The position numbers and the translations under genes are program-made. The notes under the pieces are model-generated. The model saw only the letters and a program-made list of their open reading frames with translations. It searched no databases and was not told the origin of the DNA. A DNA stretch of 64,000 nt, taken from assembly GCA_002305545.1 (NCBI GenBank), contig DBRG01000003.1:28264-92263 (forward strand). The letters run 5' to 3'. Source of the DNA: Bacteroidales bacterium UBA1374. Its GTDB lineage: Bacteria > Bacteroidota > Bacteroidia > Bacteroidales > UBA932. Below are positions 60,147 to 64,000 of this stretch, one piece after another (positions within the stretch are counted from its first letter, which is position 1; every line of letters begins with the position of its first letter).

Positions 60147-60926
60147 TTAGTTTATTGTTTTAAGTTTTTCATAATGAACCTTCCAAAGGAAAAGTCCCTG
60201 AGGGGGTACGGAAAAGCCTGCCAGGGAACGGTTTTTTTCTTCGAGCAGCTGCAAAATCCATTCCACGGGCTTTTTCCCCTTTCCTATTTCCAGGAGTGTC
60301 CCTACCATGCAGCGGACCATATTCCTCAGGAAGCGGTTTGCAGTAACCTGGAATACCCACAACGGATTGATCCCGAATTCCTGTTCCTTGGTAAACCAGC
60401 TGGCCTCGGTTACAGTACATATATTCGTCCGTGTATGTGAATGAAGTTTGGAAAAGCTTGTGAAATCATGTGTTCCCAGTAACAATGCAGCGCCCCGGTT
60501 CATGAGTTCCAGGCTCGGCAGGGTGGAGGCATAAGTTCCCGGTGCAGCCGATACGCCTTCCAGGAATGGTTCTTTGTTCATTCGGATATAATAACGGTAG
60601 GTCCTGTTCAGGGCGTGATACCGTGCATGAAGGTTTTCAGGGACCTGAAAAATGCCATGAACGCAGATATCATGGGGCAATATGGCATTTATTTTGTAGG
60701 TTATGACTTCACATCCAAAAGGAATACCGGAATAATTGAAATGAGCCCAGAAATCAATTGCGTGAACCCCCGTGTCGGTACGGCCGCATCCTGTAACTGT
60801 TACCGTTTCTTCCAAAACACGGCTGATGGCATCTTCCAGAAAAGCCTGCACACAAGGTGCGTTTTTTTGAATTTGCCAGCCATGGTAATGGGTCCCGTTA
60901 AAGGAAAGATGAACAAAAAACCGCAT
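60147..60926 (-). CDS. truA: tRNA pseudouridine synthase A
   Basis: 259 residues. It modifies U38-U40 in the anticodon arm. The catalytic Asp lies in GRTDTGVHA (about residue 55) and the YRYYIRMNKEPF and TANRFLRNMVRCMVGTLLEIGKGK motifs are present. A TATATTTG element is 18 bp upstream, overlapping in the gap with the divergent moxR promoter. Confidence 0.96.
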   Translation of the reverse strand: MRFFVHLSFNGTHYHGWQIQKNAPCVQAFLEDAISRVLEETVTVTGCGRTDTGVHAIDFWAHFNYSGIPFGCEVITYKINAILPHDICVHGIFQVPENLHARYHALNRTYRYYIRMNKEPFLEGVSAAPGTYASTLPSLELMNRGAALLLGTHDFTSFSKLHSHTRTNICTVTEASWFTKEQEFGINPLWVFQVTANRFLRNMVRCMVGTLLEIGKGKKPVEWILQLLEEKNRSLAGFSVPPQGLFLWKVHYEKLKTIN

Positions 60927-60934
60927 AAAGGATG

Positions 60935-60942
60935 TATCTTTG
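60935..60942 (+). promoter_or_regulatory. -7 element for the moxR/bat operon
   Basis: TATCTTTG, 45 bp before the moxR ATG, one base away from the minus-strand element of truA. Confidence 0.45.
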
Positions 60943-60943
60943 G

Positions 60944-60951
60944 CAAATATA
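60944..60951 (-). promoter_or_regulatory. -7 element for truA
   Basis: Minus strand TATATTTG, 18 bp before the truA ATG. Confidence 0.45.
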
Positions 60952-60987
60952 TGAAAAAACCATAACCGTATAGAAAAATATCAATCT

Positions 60988-61980
60988 ATGGAAACCGTAA
61001 ACATTAAAGAATTGAACGAGCGAATTCAGCGGGAAAGTGCCTTTGTGGATATTATGACCCTTGAAATGAGCAAAGTGATTGTGGGGCAAAAACAACTGGT
61101 TGAAAACCTGCTTATTGGCCTTCTGGCCAACGGACACATTTTGCTTGAAGGCGTTCCCGGCCTTGCAAAAACACTGGCTATAAGAACGCTGGCCAGTGTG
61201 GTGGATGCAAAATTCAGCCGGATTCAATTCACCCCCGACCTGTTGCCTGCCGACCTGGTGGGTACCCTGATCTACAGCCAGCGGACGGAGGAATTCCAGG
61301 TCAAGAAAGGGCCTCTTTTCGCCAATTTTATACTGGCCGATGAGATCAACCGCTCTCCGGCCAAAGTACAGTCGGCACTTCTGGAAGCCATGCAGGAAAG
61401 ACAGATAACCATTGGAGAGCATACATTTCCCTTGCCGGAACCGTTCCTTGTTCTGGCTACCCAGAACCCAATAGAGCAGGAAGGGACGTATCCGCTGCCC
61501 GAGGCACAGGTTGACCGCTTTATGCTCAAGGTCATTGTGGATTACCCTAAAAAGGAAGAAGAAAAACTTATCATACGCATGAACAACTCCGGGGAATTTC
61601 CAACGGCTGCCCAGGTGCTCAAACCTGCCGATATCAGGAAAGCCCGGGAAGTAGTCAGGGAAGTTTACATGGACGAGAAAATTGAGCGGTATATTGTAGA
61701 CCTGGTGTATGCCACCAGAAAACCGGAGGATTACCACCTGCCGGACCTTAAATCCCTGATTGCCTATGGTGCTTCGCCGCGAGCCAGCATCTCTCTTGCC
61801 ATAGCCTCCAAAGCTTATGCTTTTATCCGGCGCCGCGGCTACGTCATCCCCGAGGATGTCCGGGCAGTGGCCTACGAAGTCTTGCGCCACAGGATCGGAT
61901 TGACTTACGAGGCAGAAGCCGAAAATATTATAACGGAAAACATCATCACTTCAATAATCAATGCTGTTGAAGTTCCTTAA
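60988..61980 (+). CDS. MoxR-type AAA ATPase
   Basis: 330 residues. Walker A EGVPGLAKT, Walker B LADEINRSPAK, sensor ATQNPIEQEGTYPLPEAQ DRF. The family acts as a chaperone for VWA-domain partners. First gene of a MoxR-DUF58-membrane protein-BatA block, the Bacteroides aerotolerance arrangement. Confidence 0.95.
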   Translation: METVNIKELNERIQRESAFVDIMTLEMSKVIVGQKQLVENLLIGLLANGHILLEGVPGLAKTLAIRTLASVVDAKFSRIQFTPDLLPADLVGTLIYSQRTEEFQVKKGPLFANFILADEINRSPAKVQSALLEAMQERQITIGEHTFPLPEPFLVLATQNPIEQEGTYPLPEAQVDRFMLKVIVDYPKKEEEKLIIRMNNSGEFPTAAQVLKPADIRKAREVVREVYMDEKIERYIVDLVYATRKPEDYHLPDLKSLIAYGASPRASISLAIASKAYAFIRRRGYVIPEDVRAVAYEVLRHRIGLTYEAEAENIITENIITSIINAVEVP

Positions 61981-61989
61981 TAGCAGATT

Positions 61990-62871
61990 ATGTCAGAGAA
62001 TTTGCTTAAAAATGTCCGCAAGATAGAGATCAAGTCCCGGGGTCTGACACACCAGATCTTTGCCGGGCAGTACCACTCGGCTTTCAAAGGCCGCGGTATA
62101 GCCTTCAGCGAAGTGCGTGAGTACCAGTTCGGCGACGATATCAGGGATATGGACTGGAATGTCACGGCACGGATGAATGCGCCTTATATCAAGGTTTTTG
62201 AGGAAGAACGCGAACTAACCGTGGTATTGCTCATAGATGTGAGCGGTTCCCGGTGGTTTGGAACACAAAAGAAACTGAAAAAGGAATTGCTGGCCGAGGT
62301 AGCCGCCATCCTCAGTTTCTCGGCCTCTATCAATAACGATAAGGTGGGTGCCCTTTTCTTCAGCGACAAGGTGGAAAAATTCATTCCCCCGAAAAAGGGA
62401 CGCTCTCACCTGCTGCACATCATACGAGAAATGCTTGAATTTGAGCCCGTAAGCCGTCAGACCAATATATCCGAAGCATTGCGTTTTCTTACCAATGCCA
62501 TCAAAAAGCGCTGCACCGCTTTTCTGTTGTCTGACCTTATGGACCTGGACACTACAGAACAGCCGCGTTTTGAAGAGGCACTCAAGATTGCCACCAACAA
62601 GCACGATCTGGCAGCCATACAGATTTACGATCAGCGTGAAACCGAGTTGCCCGATGTGGGACTGGTCCGTATGCTGGATGCCGAGACTAACCGGGAACAA
62701 TGGATAGACACTTCGGGCAGAAGGGTGCGGGACAATTATGCCAGGTGGTACCGTAACAGCCAGGAGCGAATCCGGACTATTCTGAACAAATACCAGGTAG
62801 ATCATGTCAGGATTGCAACGGACCAGGACTACGTGGAACCCCTGATCCGCCTGTTTAAAAAAAGAGCGTAA
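61990..62871 (+). CDS. DUF58 protein (VWA-like)
   Basis: 293 residues, cytosolic. The DUF58 hallmark FSEVREYQFGDDIRDMDWNVTAR is followed by a VWA-like region with LLIDVSGSRWFG, a metal-ion-dependent adhesion (MIDAS-like DxSxS) motif. It is the usual partner of MoxR, 9 bp downstream of it. Confidence 0.93.
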   Translation: MSENLLKNVRKIEIKSRGLTHQIFAGQYHSAFKGRGIAFSEVREYQFGDDIRDMDWNVTARMNAPYIKVFEEERELTVVLLIDVSGSRWFGTQKKLKKELLAEVAAILSFSASINNDKVGALFFSDKVEKFIPPKKGRSHLLHIIREMLEFEPVSRQTNISEALRFLTNAIKKRCTAFLLSDLMDLDTTEQPRFEEALKIATNKHDLAAIQIYDQRETELPDVGLVRMLDAETNREQWIDTSGRRVRDNYARWYRNSQERIRTILNKYQVDHVRIATDQDYVEPLIRLFKKRA

Positions 62872-62873
62872 AG

Positions 62874-63881
62874 ATGAAAAGATTCATATATATATGCTTT
62901 TTCTTTGTGTGGCTGACTCTTTCACCTTGTCTTCCTTACGCACAGCAGGTTACAGATACGGGACAACTGCCTGCGGGACTGGTGCAGGAGTCTGTTCTGG
63001 AAAAGGACAGTATCCTGATTGGTGACCAAACCTGGTGGAACATGACCCTGCCCGCAGGAATATGGACGGGCAGGAAGATAGAGGTACCTGATTTCTCACC
63101 TCTTCCCTACAAGCTTACAGCGCAGGTGGAGGCCTTGTCGGGAGTATTGCTTGATTCGGTTGTCAGAAAAAAACACCTGGATAGCATCCGTGCACGCATT
63201 CTTATTACCTCCTTTGACAGCGGCAGCTACCAGCTGCCTCCCGTGCCGCTGTGCCTGGTAGGGCAGGACGGGACAAGAGACACCTTATGGTTTAAGGGAC
63301 CCCGTTTATCTGTTAACACCATACCGGTGGACACCACCTCTTTCGAGCCATACGGACTAAAGCCCCAGATGCGTTATCCTATCACAACAGGAGAAATACT
63401 GACCCTGGTTGGCATTGTGGTGTTGCTGTCCGCGCTTGTATTTCTGATCATTCTGATTGTAAGGCGACGCAGGAATCATCTGCCCCTCTTTGGCCCGGTA
63501 AGGCCCAAGGACCCTCCCCACATAGCCGCTCTCAAAGTGCTTGAAGATATCAGGGCCCGGGAACTGTGGAAAAAACAGAAAGCAAAATCATACTACACGC
63601 TGCTTACAGACACCATCCGGGTTTACCTCAGGGACCGGTGGGGGATACAGGCCATGGAAAAAACCTCGGCCGAGATGATGGAAGCCCTGCTCCAGGTGGA
63701 AGCTGAAGACTCCCTGCTTACCGAAAAGATCATAGGGGAGCTTGGCCAAATGTTCAGTACGGGTGACCTGGCAAAATTTGCCAAATACACACCTTCTGAC
63801 AGTGAAAACGAGGAATCCCTGCGCCAGGCCATACGGTTTGTTACAGAAACAGCAAAGGATGAAGAAGAAAAAGAAGAATAA
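62874..63881 (+). CDS. BatD/DUF4381-like membrane protein of the bat operon
   Basis: 335 residues. Signal peptide (1-23), a periplasmic beta-rich domain (about 25-170), one helix (about 178-200), and a cytoplasmic helical tail (FGPVRPKDPPHIAALKVLEDIRARELWKKQKAKSYYTLLTDTIRVYLRDRWGIQAMEKTSAEMMEAL) of the DUF4381 type seen in MoxR clusters. Separated by only 2 bp from the DUF58 gene. It probably links the MoxR-VWA machinery to the membrane. Confidence 0.72.
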   Translation: MKRFIYICFFFVWLTLSPCLPYAQQVTDTGQLPAGLVQESVLEKDSILIGDQTWWNMTLPAGIWTGRKIEVPDFSPLPYKLTAQVEALSGVLLDSVVRKKHLDSIRARILITSFDSGSYQLPPVPLCLVGQDGTRDTLWFKGPRLSVNTIPVDTTSFEPYGLKPQMRYPITTGEILTLVGIVVLLSALVFLIILIVRRRRNHLPLFGPVRPKDPPHIAALKVLEDIRARELWKKQKAKSYYTLLTDTIRVYLRDRWGIQAMEKTSAEMMEALLQVEAEDSLLTEKIIGELGQMFSTGDLAKFAKYTPSDSENEESLRQAIRFVTETAKDEEEKEE

Positions 63882-63892
63882 GATGACCTGTT

Positions 63893-64000
63893 ATGTTTTT
63901 TGAATACCCCAAACTCCTTTTTTTATTACTGCTGCTGGTTCCTCTGGCAGTGTGGTACGTATACAGGCAGCTGAAGGGAAAACATGATCCCCCGCTCCAG
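63893..64000 (+). CDS. BatA-type VWA protein (partial, runs off the window)
   Basis: Thirty-six codons from ATG 63893, 11 bp after the previous stop. MFFEYPKLLFLLLLLVPLAV... and the YRQLKG that follows are the short N-terminal helix and arm of BatA/BatB proteins. The VWA domain would lie beyond the window edge. The call rests on this start and on operon order. Confidence 0.65.
   Translation, partial: MFFEYPKLLFLLLLLVPLAVWYVYRQLKGKHDPPLQ

Noticed and set aside
60898..61890. A 330-codon minus-strand open frame opposite moxR
   Set aside because: MoxR motifs are complete on the plus strand and the antisense frame has no recognisable feature.

Overview
The window looks like chromosomal DNA of a member of the Bacteroidota, most likely order Bacteroidales. 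Gene-level evidence: the start of a Bacteroides-aerotolerance (bat) operon at the right end, a pyrB-pyrI pair, a serC-serA-DUF1015 block with a Lys-type (type IIIK) SerA, DUF4834 and DUF3127 proteins, and a TPR/LytS-type kinase with a LytTR regulator. Many start regions also carry the Bacteroidota -7 promoter element TAnnTTTG, and there are few recognisable Shine-Dalgarno sequences. I cannot fix the genus. There are no rRNA, tRNA, phage, transposase or CRISPR genes in the window.

Layout. 0.6-5.2 kb: two exported peptidases (C69, S9). 5.4-6.7 kb: an AT-rich pair (Fic protein, zinc-ribbon membrane protein). 6.7-7.7 kb: a non-coding repeat island. 7.7-10 kb: divergent kbl / threonine dehydrogenase (threonine to glycine). 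10.2-13.7 kb: OadB with a 43-aa OadG-like protein, a 2',3'-cyclic phosphodiesterase, two lipoproteins. 13.9-17.9 kb: Kup potassium transporter, amidase lipoprotein. 17.9-18.75 kb: second repeat island. 18.75-22.4 kb: XRE regulator, TPR histidine kinase and LytTR response regulator. 22.5-26.8 kb: S9 hydrolase and Tricorn-like protease operon. 26.9-32.6 kb: MscL, membrane LytTR regulator, DUF6051-like protein, OxyR divergent from a peroxiredoxin, BFD ferredoxin, DUF1460 protein. 32.6-39.5 kb (minus strand): OLD-like ATPase, DUF1015, SerA, SerC, PyrI, PyrB, YigZ. 39.5-44.5 kb: LuxC-like reductase, MiaA, DUF3127, FKBP, agmatinase-like, KdsD. 44.5-54.8 kb (plus strand): RecQ, large exported protein, DUF4834, ABC exporter, acyl-CoA ligase, dCMP deaminase, C-terminal processing protease. 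54.8-60.9 kb: Era, RsuA-type pseudouridine synthase with an RGG-like repeat tail, ABC permease, TonB-ExbD-ExbB, TruA. 61-64 kb: MoxR, DUF58, BatD-like/DUF4381-like protein, start of BatA.

Metabolically the window suggests a peptide- and amino-acid-using anaerobe with oxidative-stress defence: five exported or lipid-anchored peptidases/amidases, threonine and serine metabolism, a sodium-pump decarboxylase beta subunit, and an OxyR-peroxiredoxin pair with a good OxyR half-operator between them.

The most unusual content is non-coding. About ten hairpins share a conserved loop (CTCGGC-K-TA, then A-rich) on long stems whose sequence differs between copies. The imperfect pairs in the best copies are all U-G compatible on the same strand as the loop motif, which points to selection on an RNA. 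They sit in two islands and at several gene ends, mixed with four 99-100 bp elements with 14-bp terminal inverted repeats, three copies of a double-hairpin repeat, and one 119-bp nested palindrome.
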